Shown: positions 25,459 through 33,948, counted from the stretch's first letter. The stretch is 50,425 bases of DNA from Sphingorhabdus sp. (GCF_029865925.1 NZ_JARXAI010000043.1:1-50425); one strand, 5' to 3'. Translations and numbers: made by a program. The notes: generated by a model from the sequence alone, not told the origin.

Positions 25459-26196
25459 TTAGCGTGCGCCGGCCTCGACCAGCTTGCCCTTGATCTGGTT
25501 CCAAGCACCACCGTCAAGCTTCGCGCCGTTCAACAGGAACGAAGGCGTACCCGATATGCCATCATCCTTGGTTCCACGCTCTGTCATTTTGATGAGATTA
25601 TCAATCGCAGCTTTATCCGACAGGCATGATTTGGCTTGGTCTTCGCTGATACCGCGTGACTTCACAAATTCAATCAGGCCCATCTTGGTGCCAAGCAAGG
25701 TTGCAATCTGCTCAGGCGCCATTTTCTGCATCGCCTGCTGATCTGCCTCCGTCACGGTGCTGAGTTTGCCAAGCCAGATTGCCTGTTCAGCGTATAGCTG
25801 TTCAGTCAGCGGGAAGAATGCCTCCGGGCCACTGCATTGCGCCAGAAGGAAACCAGGAATGTCCTGAATGCCATGCACGAGGAATGGGCGATATTCAAAG
25901 GACACAGTGCCATCATTAACGATCTTGTTAAGTTCTTCGGTCGATTGCACCGAGAATTGTGCGCAGCCTGGACAGCTGATGGCGCCATATTCGATAAGCT
26001 TCAATTTCGCGCTTGGATTGCCCATTTGATAGCCGCCAAATTCGGTTTTGGACACCACGTCGATCCACGCCTTGCCAGCAGGCGATGCGACCTTAGCAAT
26101 GGGTTCACCCTTTGGCGGGCCTGCGGTGTCGCTGCTGCCGCAGGCTGCCAGTGCAAATGCGGCAGCAGTTGTGATGATGAATGTCTTAATGCGCAT
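25459..26196 (-). CDS. DsbA-like thioredoxin-fold lipoprotein (CPGC)
   Basis: Predicted periplasmic thiol-disulfide oxidoreductase tethered as a lipoprotein: signal MRIKTFIITT, lipobox LAAC with Cys19. The thioredoxin-fold active site is Cys75-Pro-Gly-Cys78, and the cis-proline loop is GTPSF near 216-220. Two more cysteines, Cys121 and Cys191, match in position those of the neighbouring paralogue and may form a second disulfide. The inserted helical domain (about 110-205) is DsbA-like. At 245 residues it lies 28 bases downstream of the paralogue at 26225 and 52 bases upstream of smc. No DsbB is visible. Confidence 0.88.
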   Translation of the reverse strand: MRIKTFIITTAAAFALAACGSSDTAGPPKGEPIAKVASPAGKAWIDVVSKTEFGGYQMGNPSAKLKLIEYGAISCPGCAQFSVQSTEELNKIVNDGTVSFEYRPFLVHGIQDIPGFLLAQCSGPEAFFPLTEQLYAEQAIWLGKLSTVTEADQQAMQKMAPEQIATLLGTKMGLIEFVKSRGISEDQAKSCLSDKAAIDNLIKMTERGTKDDGISGTPSFLLNGAKLDGGAWNQIKGKLVEAGAR

Positions 26197-26224
26197 AGGA
26201 AATCCTTCAGTCTGGGATGTTGGT

Positions 26225-26908
26225 TTATTTTAAGAGAGCCGCCAGTTCGGCAGCACTGTGCACATGATCTTGCAAAACGCCGTTGATGAGGAATGACGGA
26301 GTGCCGCGCACACCAAGCTTAGCTCCAGCGTCAGTCATGCCCACGACTGCATTGAACGCAGCCTTATCCGCTAAGCAAGCCTTCGCTTGTGCTGGCGTGA
26401 TCCCGCGCTGTTGCATGATGGGACCAAGACCGATTTCATCAAAGGTCCCAATCATGAACCCAGAAAAATCTTGGGCCTTCAGTTTTGCTTGTGTGGCTGC
26501 ACTGATATTTTTGGTTTTGCCAAGCCATACAGATTGCGTGGATAAGAGCTGCTTATGGTTTCCAAAAAAATTGCCCTTTCCGCCGCATCGCGCAAGCACG
26601 GCGGCAGTCAGGTCAACAGGGTTTAGCACCATGTTTCGGATTTCAAGGCTGGCCTTACCGGTCGATACAAATTGTGCCTTGAATGCTGGCGATTCATTGG
26701 CTTCAAAATCTGCACAATGCCCGCAGGTGTAGCTGAGATACTCCACCACCTTTTTCGGGGCGGCAGGGTTGCCGAGGACATGGGCGCCTTTGGCCGTTAC
26801 CGTGACGGTCGACAGCCATTTATTGGGTGCAGGCGCGGCGAGCAGCCCGGCCGAGATTGCCGTCACACTTACAAAAGCAGCAGCCAGGTATTTTTTTAAC
26901 GGCAACAT
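26225..26908 (-). CDS. DsbA-like thioredoxin-fold protein (CGHC)
   Basis: Predicted periplasmic thiol-disulfide oxidoreductase of 227 residues with an N-terminal signal (MLPLKKYLAAAFVSVTAISA) and no lipobox. The active site is Cys62-Gly-His-Cys65, and the cis-proline is in GTPSF at 202-206. It is a clear paralogue of the next gene: both contain a WLGK block, an almost identical AQAKACLADKAA-type segment, and a matching extra cysteine pair (here Cys108 and Cys178). The CGHC centre differs from CPGC in its partner and suggests a different redox potential. Start at the ATG at 26908 behind GAGGCT is reasonable. Confidence 0.88.
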   Translation of the reverse strand: MLPLKKYLAAAFVSVTAISAGLLAAPAPNKWLSTVTVTAKGAHVLGNPAAPKKVVEYLSYTCGHCADFEANESPAFKAQFVSTGKASLEIRNMVLNPVDLTAAVLARCGGKGNFFGNHKQLLSTQSVWLGKTKNISAATQAKLKAQDFSGFMIGTFDEIGLGPIMQQRGITPAQAKACLADKAAFNAVVGMTDAGAKLGVRGTPSFLINGVLQDHVHSAAELAALLK

Positions 26909-26952
26909 AACTGTGAGCCTCAGTCTTGAAAAACTATCTTGCGCATCTGGTA

Positions 26953-27504
26953 TTACTCGCCGCCTTTGGCAAGGCTTTTTGCAAGGCTTTCCAGAACGGC
27001 AAACAGCTCTGGGTCGCCAATTTCACGCAAGGATTCGCCGAGCTCCATGGGTACAGGTTTCAGCATGGGCGGGGGTGATGGCTGCCGAGGCTTCGGTTTG
27101 GACACGGGGCCTTGCCGAACCTTGACGCGAGCGACTGCGCCATAGCCGAAAAAACGGTTCACCCGGTCCATGATTTCAGGAAGGACATGCTGGATCATGG
27201 TGGCGTGCGCACCTTCCACGGTCAGTTCAAGTGTACCGTCGGATTTCTTGCCCACCGGAAAACGGATGGCTTCTGGCGCGGATACAGCGGCATAGCGCGC
27301 GCCAACAATTTCATCCCAGCGGCTAACGACCGAGCTTTGCACAAAACCGAACCGGCGAAATGCCGCACGACCAATATCGGGCATCAGCGCGGATACGGCG
27401 CGTGCCTCTCCACCGCGCGGACGCTGAAATGTTTTGGGCGTCAGTGCCTTTTTGGTGCCTATTGGCGGTGTTGCTGACTTGCCTTTATCCATTGTCTCAT
27501 CCAT
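26953..27504 (-). CDS. dciA: DUF721/DciA-family protein
   Basis: DciA (DUF721) is the replicative-helicase operator that assists DnaB loading in bacteria lacking DnaC or DnaI. The domain is at about 45-135: the FGFVQSSVVSRWDEIVGARYA signature (KH-like fold), then GTLELTVEGAHATMIQHVLPEIMDRVN. The tail is proline-rich (KPKPRQPSPPPML), consistent with disorder. The 183-residue start at 27504 leaves 10 bases to the divergent mutY. The next Met (27492) is equally plausible and gives more promoter room. With dnaA at 6210 and smc at 21993 it adds to the chromosome-cycle content. Confidence 0.85.
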   Translation of the reverse strand: MDETMDKGKSATPPIGTKKALTPKTFQRPRGGEARAVSALMPDIGRAAFRRFGFVQSSVVSRWDEIVGARYAAVSAPEAIRFPVGKKSDGTLELTVEGAHATMIQHVLPEIMDRVNRFFGYGAVARVKVRQGPVSKPKPRQPSPPPMLKPVPMELGESLREIGDPELFAVLESLAKSLAKGGE

Positions 27505-27514
27505 GCCATTTTGA

Positions 27515-28591
27515 ATGGCAGACGTCCAACAATCCGAATATTATTCTGGGGATATCGCCCGGCAGTTGTTGTCACATTATGACGCGCATGCCCGCACGCT
27601 CCCATGGCGCAAGCCGCCGGGTGCGGGTTTTGCCAACCCCTATCATGTCTGGCTGTCAGAAATCATGCTGCAGCAGACAACAGTTGCAGCGGTGGGTTCC
27701 TATTTCCAAAAGTTCACGCACATCTGGCCAAGCTTTGCGGCACTTGCTGCGGCAGAGGAGGCCGATGTCATGGCGGCATGGGCAGGCCTTGGTTATTATG
27801 CCCGCGCACGCAATTTGCTTAAATGCGCGCGGGCGGTAGTGACGGAGCATGGAGGCCGTTTACCGGAAACCGAGGCGGAGTTGCTAAAGTTGCCGGGTGT
27901 GGGCCCCTATACCGCCGCCGCCATTGCCGCGATAGCGTTCGGGCAAAGGGCAGTGGTCGTTGATGCCAATGTCGAACGCGTCGTGTCGCGGTTATTTGCA
28001 ATTTCCACCCCATTGCCGCAGTCGAAGCCGCTGATCCGTGCGGCGACCGATAGCATTACGCCCGATGGCCGCGCCGGAGACTTCGCGCAGGCCATGATGG
28101 ATTTGGGCGCGGGCATGTGTTCGGTGCGCGCGCCGTCTTGTCTCGTTTGCCCCGTTGCATTTGCCTGCGAGGGCATGCGTCTGGGCAATCCCGAAGTTTA
28201 CCCTGCTAAAACGCCCAAGGCGGCAAAGCCCCAGCGGACCGGCAGCGTCTACTGGATTCAGCGGGGCGATCTTGTTTGGCTCACCCGCCGAGCGGACAAG
28301 GGATTGCTCGCAGGCATGCGCGCACTGCCTGACGATCAATGGACAGCGCGTTTGGATGGCCATTCCACCCCTCCTGCGCCAGCGGCATGGCGGCGATTGC
28401 CGGTGCAAGTGTCGCATGTTTTTACCCATTTTTCGCTTCTTCTCGATATTGCCGTTACGGCATGGCCAGCGGGTGCCGCTGACCCGGGTGAGGGCGAATG
28501 GTGGCCGTTAAAATCGCTCGACAAGGCTGGCCTGCCAACCGTATTCAGAAAAGCAACAGAAGCGGCAATGAACGCAGGAGAGAGAATATGA
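27515..28591 (+). CDS. mutY: A/G-specific adenine glycosylase
   Basis: Removes adenine mispaired with 8-oxoguanine, completing the GO system with MutM. The catalytic Glu49 is in SEIMLQQTT, the helix-hairpin-helix LPGVGPYTAAAI is at 126-137, and the catalytic Asp150 is in VDANVERV. The 4Fe-4S cluster ligands Cys202, Cys209, Cys212 and Cys218 have the exact C-x6-C-x2-C-x5-C spacing. A C-terminal NUDIX-like domain (about 238-350) recognises 8-oxoG. The ATG at 27515 has no obvious ribosome site and is only 10 bases from the divergent dciA ATG. Its TGA overlaps the next ATG (ATGA). Confidence 0.95.
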   Translation: MADVQQSEYYSGDIARQLLSHYDAHARTLPWRKPPGAGFANPYHVWLSEIMLQQTTVAAVGSYFQKFTHIWPSFAALAAAEEADVMAAWAGLGYYARARNLLKCARAVVTEHGGRLPETEAELLKLPGVGPYTAAAIAAIAFGQRAVVVDANVERVVSRLFAISTPLPQSKPLIRAATDSITPDGRAGDFAQAMMDLGAGMCSVRAPSCLVCPVAFACEGMRLGNPEVYPAKTPKAAKPQRTGSVYWIQRGDLVWLTRRADKGLLAGMRALPDDQWTARLDGHSTPPAPAAWRRLPVQVSHVFTHFSLLLDIAVTAWPAGAADPGEGEWWPLKSLDKAGLPTVFRKATEAAMNAGERI

Positions 28592-29889
28592 GCGTGCAAG
28601 ATAGTGGTCAGGCAATGATTGGCCGGCGCGGGTTTTTATCGTGGGGTGGTCAATTGGCAGCGGCTGGCGCTTTCGGCGCATTTGCGCCTGCGCGGCTTTG
28701 GGCAGGTGCGGCCGATCTATATCCCACTATCCGGACACAGTTTGAAAGCTATGTCTCTTCGGGAAAGCTCCCTGGCATTCTCGCCACCATTGGCCGCGCA
28801 GCCGGAATGCCGGATTTGATCGCTGTAGGAACGCAAGGGCTGGGTGAGAAAACGCCTGTAGATATTGATACCTTGTGGCGCGTTTACTCAATGACCAAGC
28901 CAATCACGGGCATGGCCGCGATGATTTTGGTCGGCGAAGGCAAGATGAAGCTCGACCAACCGATTGCCGATTTCTTGCCAGAATTTGCCAATATGACGGT
29001 TCTTACCAACCCTGAAAAAAACCTGGATGCAGTCCCCGCGAAGACCCAGATTACCGTGCGCCACCTGCTGACGCACACAGCTGGCCTTGGATATTCGATC
29101 GTCACAAAGGGACCATTGCTTCAGGCCTATCTCGATAATGGCATTACCCCCGGAATCATAAGTCGCTTCCCCATTCCTGGTCAGCCAGCGAGTAAACCGA
29201 CACCCGACCTTAAAACATTCTCCGAACGTTTGGCGAAGCAGCCTTTGATTGCCGAGCCAGGAACGAAATGGAGCTATTCGATCTCGCTCGATCTGCTTGG
29301 CCGCGTAATTGAGGTCGCAAGCGGAATGGATTTTGAGGCGTTCCTGAAGACCCGCATCTTTGAACCGCTGAAAATGAACAGCAGTTATTTTCAGGTTCCA
29401 GCGTCGGAAACCAAACGCTTTGTGTCGAACTATGCGCCCGTGAATGGTATGCTTTTCCCAATCGATCCTGCAGCGACGAGCATTTACCTCGACAAGCCAG
29501 CTTTCGCCTTTGGCGGCGCTGGCCTTGTCACTTCTGCGCGCGATTATGATCGTTTCCTGAACATGCTTGCCAATTACGGCGAGCTTGACGGTGTGCGCAT
29601 CATGTCAACCGCAACAGCAAAGCTGGCCATGTCCGACTTGTTGCAGGCTGCTGTTTCTACCACCGGTACTTTTGCCGATGGCGCTGGCTTTGGTGCTGGC
29701 GGCAGGGTGGGCAAGGGCGCTAATGATGGCGTGTATGGCTGGGGCGGCGCTGCCGGGACGGTCGCCTTTGTTGATCCAAAACGCAAAGTGCGCGCGGTCT
29801 TGATGGCGCAATATATGCCGAGCAACGTCTACCCGTTTAACGAAAACTTTGCCAAATGGGTCCTTCAAGACCTAGGTCGGCCAGCCTGA
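28588..29889 (+). CDS. Serine hydrolase of the class C beta-lactamase / esterase EstB family
   Basis: Exported penicillin-binding-like serine hydrolase, 433 residues. The N terminus has a twin-arginine type signal (GRRGFLSWGG, Arg13-Arg14, then a hydrophobic alanine-rich core ending near AGA at 41). The catalytic Ser-x-x-Lys is S101-M-T-K104, the tyrosine motif is WSYSI near 264, and the third motif is GWGGAAGT near 405. These fit the beta-lactamase-fold esterases more than true beta-lactamases. The substrate is unknown, and resistance should not be assumed. The ATG at 28588 follows AGGAGAG and overlaps the mutY stop. Confidence 0.9.
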   Translation: MSVQDSGQAMIGRRGFLSWGGQLAAAGAFGAFAPARLWAGAADLYPTIRTQFESYVSSGKLPGILATIGRAAGMPDLIAVGTQGLGEKTPVDIDTLWRVYSMTKPITGMAAMILVGEGKMKLDQPIADFLPEFANMTVLTNPEKNLDAVPAKTQITVRHLLTHTAGLGYSIVTKGPLLQAYLDNGITPGIISRFPIPGQPASKPTPDLKTFSERLAKQPLIAEPGTKWSYSISLDLLGRVIEVASGMDFEAFLKTRIFEPLKMNSSYFQVPASETKRFVSNYAPVNGMLFPIDPAATSIYLDKPAFAFGGAGLVTSARDYDRFLNMLANYGELDGVRIMSTATAKLAMSDLLQAAVSTTGTFADGAGFGAGGRVGKGANDGVYGWGGAAGTVAFVDPKRKVRAVLMAQYMPSNVYPFNENFAKWVLQDLGRPA

Positions 29890-29893
29890 TCCG

Positions 29894-30763
29894 ATGATGG
29901 CTCCTGGTTTTACGGGCTCGCCGCTCGATCGCGCTGACCGCGTCCGCAACGATGCAGAAGCCTATGGCGCGCTGCTGGGTGACTTGCGCGCGCGGGTGCT
30001 GGGACTTGATGGGCTTGATCCAAGGGTCAGCGACGCAGGTGGCCTGCACTGGCATTCTTTTGCCGAGCTTGAGGGGTCGGAAGAACTGATCCTGCTTGGC
30101 CTTGCCGACGGCAAACCGCATTTCGTGGCTTTGGTTGATGCAACGGGTGACGCGTTTCGTTCACCGGCCATTTGGCGCGCATTATCAATGCTGCCAGCCG
30201 AAGACGCTGCGATCTACGGCACGGCGCGCAGCCTTATCGAATGGCATAATGGCCACCGCTTTTGTGGACGCTGCGGCGCGGCGACAATATTGTTCCGCGC
30301 TGGCTGGGGCCGCAAATGCGGCAATTGCCAAAAGGAACATTTTCCGCGCACTGACCCTGTCGTCATCATGCTGGCTGAATTTGAAGGCAAGGCATTGGTC
30401 GGGCGGCAGTCGCGTTTCCCGCCCGGCAATTATTCGGCGCTCGCTGGCTTTCTAGAGCCCGGTGAATGCATTGAAGAGGCGGTCCGTCGCGAAATACATG
30501 AGGAAGCGGGGGTCACTTGCGGTGCAGTCCGTTATATTACCAGCCAGCCATGGCCCTTTGGCGGATCGCAATTGATGATTGCGTGCACGGCCGATGCGCT
30601 TGGGGATGAACTCACGCTCGACACGGACGAGATTGAAGATGCGATGTGGGTGACCAAGGATGAAGCCATGGCTGCTCTGAAGGGCGAGACCGACCGTCGC
30701 TTTAACGCGCCGCCGCCTTTCGCCATTGCGCACAGCCTGTTGCGGCATTGGGTAAATCAGTAA
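29894..30763 (+). CDS. nudC: NAD(+) diphosphatase / NADH pyrophosphatase
   Basis: Nudix hydrolase that splits NADH, and removes NAD caps from RNA in E. coli. The zinc ribbon is Cys124, Cys127, Cys142 and Cys145 (CGRC...CGNC), directly followed by FPRTDPVVIML. The Nudix box starts at Gly185 (GFLEPGECIEEAV) and continues REIHEEAG. A family SQPWPFGGSQLM motif follows near 222. At 289 residues it is full length. It lies 4 bases after the serine hydrolase and its TAA shares a base with the next ATG (TAATG). Confidence 0.95.
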   Translation: MMAPGFTGSPLDRADRVRNDAEAYGALLGDLRARVLGLDGLDPRVSDAGGLHWHSFAELEGSEELILLGLADGKPHFVALVDATGDAFRSPAIWRALSMLPAEDAAIYGTARSLIEWHNGHRFCGRCGAATILFRAGWGRKCGNCQKEHFPRTDPVVIMLAEFEGKALVGRQSRFPPGNYSALAGFLEPGECIEEAVRREIHEEAGVTCGAVRYITSQPWPFGGSQLMIACTADALGDELTLDTDEIEDAMWVTKDEAMAALKGETDRRFNAPPPFAIAHSLLRHWVNQ

Positions 30764-31434
30764 TGGCCGCCGCCGTTCCGTTGCGCATCGACATCGTCTC
30801 GGACGTGGTATGCCCATGGTGCATCATTGGCCTGAAGCAAGTTGAGCAGGCTCTCACGCTTGTTGGCCAAGACATTGCCGCCGAAACGCACTGGCACCCG
30901 TTTCAACTGAACCCCCACATGCCGCCAGAAGGCGAAGATACCGCAGAGCATATCGCGCGCAAATATGGCAGCACGCCCGAACAAAGCCGCATTAACCGGA
31001 GCAGGCTGTCCGACATAGGCAACAGCGTCGGTTTTGCGTTCAATTATGGCGAAGGCATGCGCATTTACAATACGTTCAACGCGCATAAATTGCTGACCAT
31101 CTTTGGCAGCGAACGCGGATGGCGCGCACAAACTGCGCTGAAAATGGCTTTGTTCACAGCCTATTTTCAGGACCGTAGTGATGTGAGCGATACCGACGTC
31201 TTGTGCGATATTGCCGAGGCGCAGGGTATGGACCGCGCCGTGGCTTTGGCATGGATCAATGATGCTGCACTTACCGAAACCGTGCGGGCCGAAATGGAGC
31301 ATTGGACTGACCAGAATATCACGGGCGTTCCCGCAATCATTTTCGATCAGAAATATATGGTACCCGGTGCGCAAAGCGCCGAGACATTTGCCGATGTGAT
31401 TAACAAGGTACTGACCAAGCGCGCAGCGGCTTAG
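30763..31434 (+). CDS. DsbA-family oxidoreductase (FrnE-like)
   Basis: Cytosolic DsbA-fold protein of the FrnE / 2-hydroxychromene-2-carboxylate isomerase-like branch; it has no signal peptide. Active-site Cys17-Pro-Trp-Cys20 follows the first strand IDIVSDVV. Family features are HWHPFQLNPHMPPEG near 50, the helical insertion NTFNAHKLL, and the cis-proline loop ITGVPAIIFDQKY near 190. It lacks the C-terminal CX3C-type extension of long FrnE proteins as far as I can see. The ATG at 30763 (223 residues) shares one base with the nudC stop; a TTG five codons earlier is less likely. Confidence 0.9.
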   Translation: MAAAVPLRIDIVSDVVCPWCIIGLKQVEQALTLVGQDIAAETHWHPFQLNPHMPPEGEDTAEHIARKYGSTPEQSRINRSRLSDIGNSVGFAFNYGEGMRIYNTFNAHKLLTIFGSERGWRAQTALKMALFTAYFQDRSDVSDTDVLCDIAEAQGMDRAVALAWINDAALTETVRAEMEHWTDQNITGVPAIIFDQKYMVPGAQSAETFADVINKVLTKRAAA

Positions 31435-31447
31435 GGTCCTGACCCTA
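31432..31447. repeat. 16-bp palindromic element joining two convergent stop codons (copy 2)
   Basis: TAGGGTCCTGACCCTA, the exact reverse complement of the element at 21114-21129. Its ends again supply the TAG stop of the plus-strand gene (DsbA-like) and, on the other strand, the TAG stop of the DUF1489 gene, leaving 10 bases between coding regions. Identical size, sequence and placement argue against chance. Confidence 0.75.
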
Positions 31448-31849
31448 GACCAGCCCCATTTTCATTAACTCATTCAGCATCTTTGGCGACATCTCGTCGC
31501 GGCCGTCGGTTTCGATGGAATCGAGATCAGGCGGGGCGTTGGCTTCTTCAAGATAGCGCCAGCCCTGATGCGCGCGCTTTGGCGTTGAGCGGACCGCGAT
31601 GAGGCGCGGTTCAATGCGGATCCAATGCCGACCAGCACCGTTTTCCATAAATCCAATAATCGGGCTTCTGCCGATAATCGTGTGCGTGTGAATCCAATAT
31701 AATGATCCGCCCGCCATTTCGTCGACGCGTTTGGGCAAATAGCGGGTGGTTATGCGCACCTCGCCATCTTGGGCGTAAGCCGCAAGGCGTTCACGCAAGT
31801 GCTTTGGGCTTTCTGCGCCAAAGGCTATTTTGGTCATGTTCAGTGGCAT
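31445..31849 (-). CDS. DUF1489 family protein
   Basis: Small protein (134 residues) of the alphaproteobacterial DUF1489 family, function unknown. Recognised by the opening MTKIAFGAESPKHLRERL, the central SLYWIHTHTIIGRSPIIGF, and the TPKRAHQGWRYLEEANAPPDL block. No signal peptide or membrane helix is seen, so it is probably cytosolic. The ATG at 31849 gives MPLNMTKIAFG; the ATG four codons on is an alternative. It lies 24 bases downstream of mgtE on the same strand and may be cotranscribed with it. Confidence 0.85.
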   Translation of the reverse strand: MPLNMTKIAFGAESPKHLRERLAAYAQDGEVRITTRYLPKRVDEMAGGSLYWIHTHTIIGRSPIIGFMENGAGRHWIRIEPRLIAVRSTPKRAHQGWRYLEEANAPPDLDSIETDGRDEMSPKMLNELMKMGLV

Positions 31850-31873
31850 AGGTTGTATCTGGGAACCGGGTGT

Positions 31874-33283
31874 TTAACCGACAAGGCCGCTGAATACCGC
31901 AAGGCTAAGAAAAATGAGGAAGCCCATCGAGTCAGTGATCATCGTCACGAAAACAGAACTGGCAACCGCGGGGTCTTGGTCGAATCTGTCGAGCATTACC
32001 GGAATGAAAACCCCCGCAAATCCGGCGAGCAGGATGTTACACTGCATGGCCGCCGCAATGACGAAGCCCAGATGAAAATTCTGAAACCACAACGTCACGC
32101 CAATCCCTGCAAGCGCAGCTATTGTTGCGCCGTTCATGAACGCAATGGCCATTTCGCGCTTGATCGCGCGGCGGGTATTCGAATCGGTCAGTTGGTTCGT
32201 CGCAATCGCACGGACCGTAACGGCCAAAGTCTGCGTACCGGCATTGCCGCCAACGCCGGCAACGATGGGCATCAGCACGGCGAGTGCTACCATGTGTTCG
32301 ATGGCGGCACCGAAGAAGCTAATCACGCTCGATGCAACCAAGGCGGTCCCCAGATTCGCGATCAACCACCGCACGCGCGCTTTGTAGCTGTCGGCTATCG
32401 GCTCGTTGATATCGCCATCGCCAGCGCCGGACAGGCGGAGAATATCTTCGTCCGCTTCTTCCTGAATGATGTGGACGATATCATCGGCGGTGATAACTCC
32501 GACCAACCGGCCAGAAGCATCGACAACTGCAGCTGAAATCAGGGCATATTTCTGGAAGCGTAAGGCGACTTCTTCCTGATCCATGTCGACAGGGATCAGG
32601 GTCTGCTCGTGCATCATGATGTCGCTGACCGGAACTGTGCGTTCACTGCGCATAATCCAACTTAGCTTGCATGTGCCAACGGGCTTATGCTGCGGGTCGA
32701 CCACGAAGACTTCCCAGAATTCGGTGGTCAGATCCTGATGATCACGCAGATAATCGATCAGCTGACCAACAGTCATATGCTCGGGCACCGCGACCAATTC
32801 GCGCTGCATGATTCGACCAGCCGATTCGTCGGGATATGAAAGCGCGTCTTCAATGACTGCGCGGTCTTCTGGGTCCAGTTCGGCAAGCACCGCTTGCTGG
32901 TCCTCAGCCTCCATATCCTCGATAATCGCAACTGCATCATCGGAATCGAGTTGCCCTGCGAGCCCTGCAACCTGCGCGGCAGGCAGAGCATCAATAATAT
33001 CCTCACGGACATAATCATTGACCTCGGCCAGCACTTCGGCGCTCATCAAGTCGCCAAGGCTTATGGCAAGTTCGCCGCGCCTTTCGGATGGCGTCAGTTC
33101 GAGAAGGTCGGCAATGTCAGCTTCGTGGAGTGGCTCCACCAACCGGCGTACTTCGTTTAGGTTTCCGTCTTCAACAGCATCGAGAACGCGGTCAACATAG
33201 TCGCGGGTGAGGCGGTTGTCCTCATCCAGAGTTTCAACAATTTCGGTGTCGATGATGTTCGGGCTGGCGATGTCGCTGGTCAT
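31874..33283 (-). CDS. mgtE: Magnesium transporter MgtE
   Basis: Dimeric Mg2+ channel of the inner membrane gated by cytosolic Mg2+. Domain order is typical: an N-terminal helical domain (about 25-140, VEPLHEADIADLLELTPSERR), two CBS domains (about 145-270, including YPDESAGRIMQRELVAVPEHMTV-type and GVITADDIVHIIQEEADEDI segments), a plug helix, and five transmembrane helices from about 305 to 469. The pore signature PIVAGVGGNAGTQTLAV is present. A GGGAGG ribosome site precedes the ATG. A divergent 156-bp region separates it from the cyclophilin gene. I see no evidence for an M-box riboswitch. Confidence 0.95.
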   Translation of the reverse strand: MTSDIASPNIIDTEIVETLDEDNRLTRDYVDRVLDAVEDGNLNEVRRLVEPLHEADIADLLELTPSERRGELAISLGDLMSAEVLAEVNDYVREDIIDALPAAQVAGLAGQLDSDDAVAIIEDMEAEDQQAVLAELDPEDRAVIEDALSYPDESAGRIMQRELVAVPEHMTVGQLIDYLRDHQDLTTEFWEVFVVDPQHKPVGTCKLSWIMRSERTVPVSDIMMHEQTLIPVDMDQEEVALRFQKYALISAAVVDASGRLVGVITADDIVHIIQEEADEDILRLSGAGDGDINEPIADSYKARVRWLIANLGTALVASSVISFFGAAIEHMVALAVLMPIVAGVGGNAGTQTLAVTVRAIATNQLTDSNTRRAIKREMAIAFMNGATIAALAGIGVTLWFQNFHLGFVIAAAMQCNILLAGFAGVFIPVMLDRFDQDPAVASSVFVTMITDSMGFLIFLSLAVFSGLVG

Positions 33284-33379
33284 GTGCGGGCCTCCCGATT
33301 TTCAATTTGGAACCATGATGTAAATAATGGCCCCTCCTACGCAGGCAGCGTCAAAATGCAATGATTTTGGCTTTGCACC

Positions 33380-33392
33380 GATGCGATGCATC
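33380..33392. promoter_or_regulatory. Inverted repeat in the mgtE / cyclophilin divergent region
   Basis: GATGC-GAT-GCATC, 5-bp arms around a 3-base centre, midway between two divergent genes. It could be a small operator or chance symmetry; arms this short are weak evidence. Confidence 0.2.
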
Positions 33393-33439
33393 CACTAGGG
33401 CAACCGTCATCTATTTGCCAAGCCTGAAGGAACATCAAT

Positions 33440-33889
33440 ATGGCCGATGAAACACTTACTCTCTCACTCGACAGCGGCGACGTTGTCATCAAGCTTCGCC
33501 CTGATTTGGCGCCAAATCATGTTGCCCGCATCACGGAACTTGCCGGCGAAGGTTTTTATGACGGTGTGAAGTTCCACCGCGTTATTCCTGGTTTTATGGC
33601 GCAGGGCGGTTGCCCCAATGGAACGGGCATGGGCGGATCATCCAAGCCCAATCTGAAGCAGGAATTTAATGCTGAGCCACATGTGCGCGGGGTATGCTCA
33701 ATGGCGCGGACGAATGATCCGAACACCGCCAACAGCCAGTTCTTCATCTGCTTTGACGATGCCAGCTTCCTGGACCGTCAGTATACGGTATGGGGCCAAG
33801 TCATCAGCGGCATGGAGCATGTCGACGCTCTGCCAAAGGGTGAGCCACCTGCGAACCCAGGCGTGATCCGCAAGGCTACCGTTGCCTAA
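33440..33889 (+). CDS. Peptidyl-prolyl cis-trans isomerase, cyclophilin type
   Basis: Cytosolic cyclophilin of 149 residues without a signal peptide; it speeds proline isomerisation during folding. The catalytic arginine is in FHRVIPGFMAQGG (near 50), followed by GTGMGGSSKPNLKQEF, the binding-site segment SMARTNDPNTANSQFFI near 92-108, and FLDRQYTVWGQVISGMEHVD. This matches the small PpiB-like form. GAAGGAACATCAAT precedes the ATG. It is transcribed alone, divergent from mgtE and ending at a strong hairpin. Confidence 0.95.
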   Translation: MADETLTLSLDSGDVVIKLRPDLAPNHVARITELAGEGFYDGVKFHRVIPGFMAQGGCPNGTGMGGSSKPNLKQEFNAEPHVRGVCSMARTNDPNTANSQFFICFDDASFLDRQYTVWGQVISGMEHVDALPKGEPPANPGVIRKATVA

Positions 33890-33896
33890 AATAGAA

Positions 33897-33928
33897 ACGC
33901 GCGGGAGGCCAGTTGGCATCCCGCGCGT
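33897..33928. terminator. Hairpin between cyclophilin and EF-hand genes (bidirectional terminator)
   Basis: Perfect 10-bp stem ACGCGCGGGA / TCCCGCGCGT (33897-33906 and 33919-33928) with a 12-base loop, between two convergent genes. Read on the minus strand it is followed by TTTCTATTTT, a good intrinsic terminator for the EF-hand gene. On the plus strand the tail is less T-rich. Confidence 0.8.
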
Positions 33929-33948
33929 CTTACGCGTTTACGACGCTG

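Noticed and set aside
28588-29889. Antibiotic-resistance beta-lactamase
   Set aside because: It has the SxxK serine of the fold, but its tyrosine and third motifs fit the EstB-like esterase branch better, and the Tat-type signal alone does not show resistance.
31769-32536. 255-codon plus-strand ORF opposite mgtE and DUF1489
   Set aside because: Runs antisense through two genes with clear motifs; the translation looks random.
33284-33439. Mg2+-sensing riboswitch in front of mgtE
   Set aside because: The 156-bp divergent gap shows only one short inverted repeat and no terminator or M-box-like helices that I can see.
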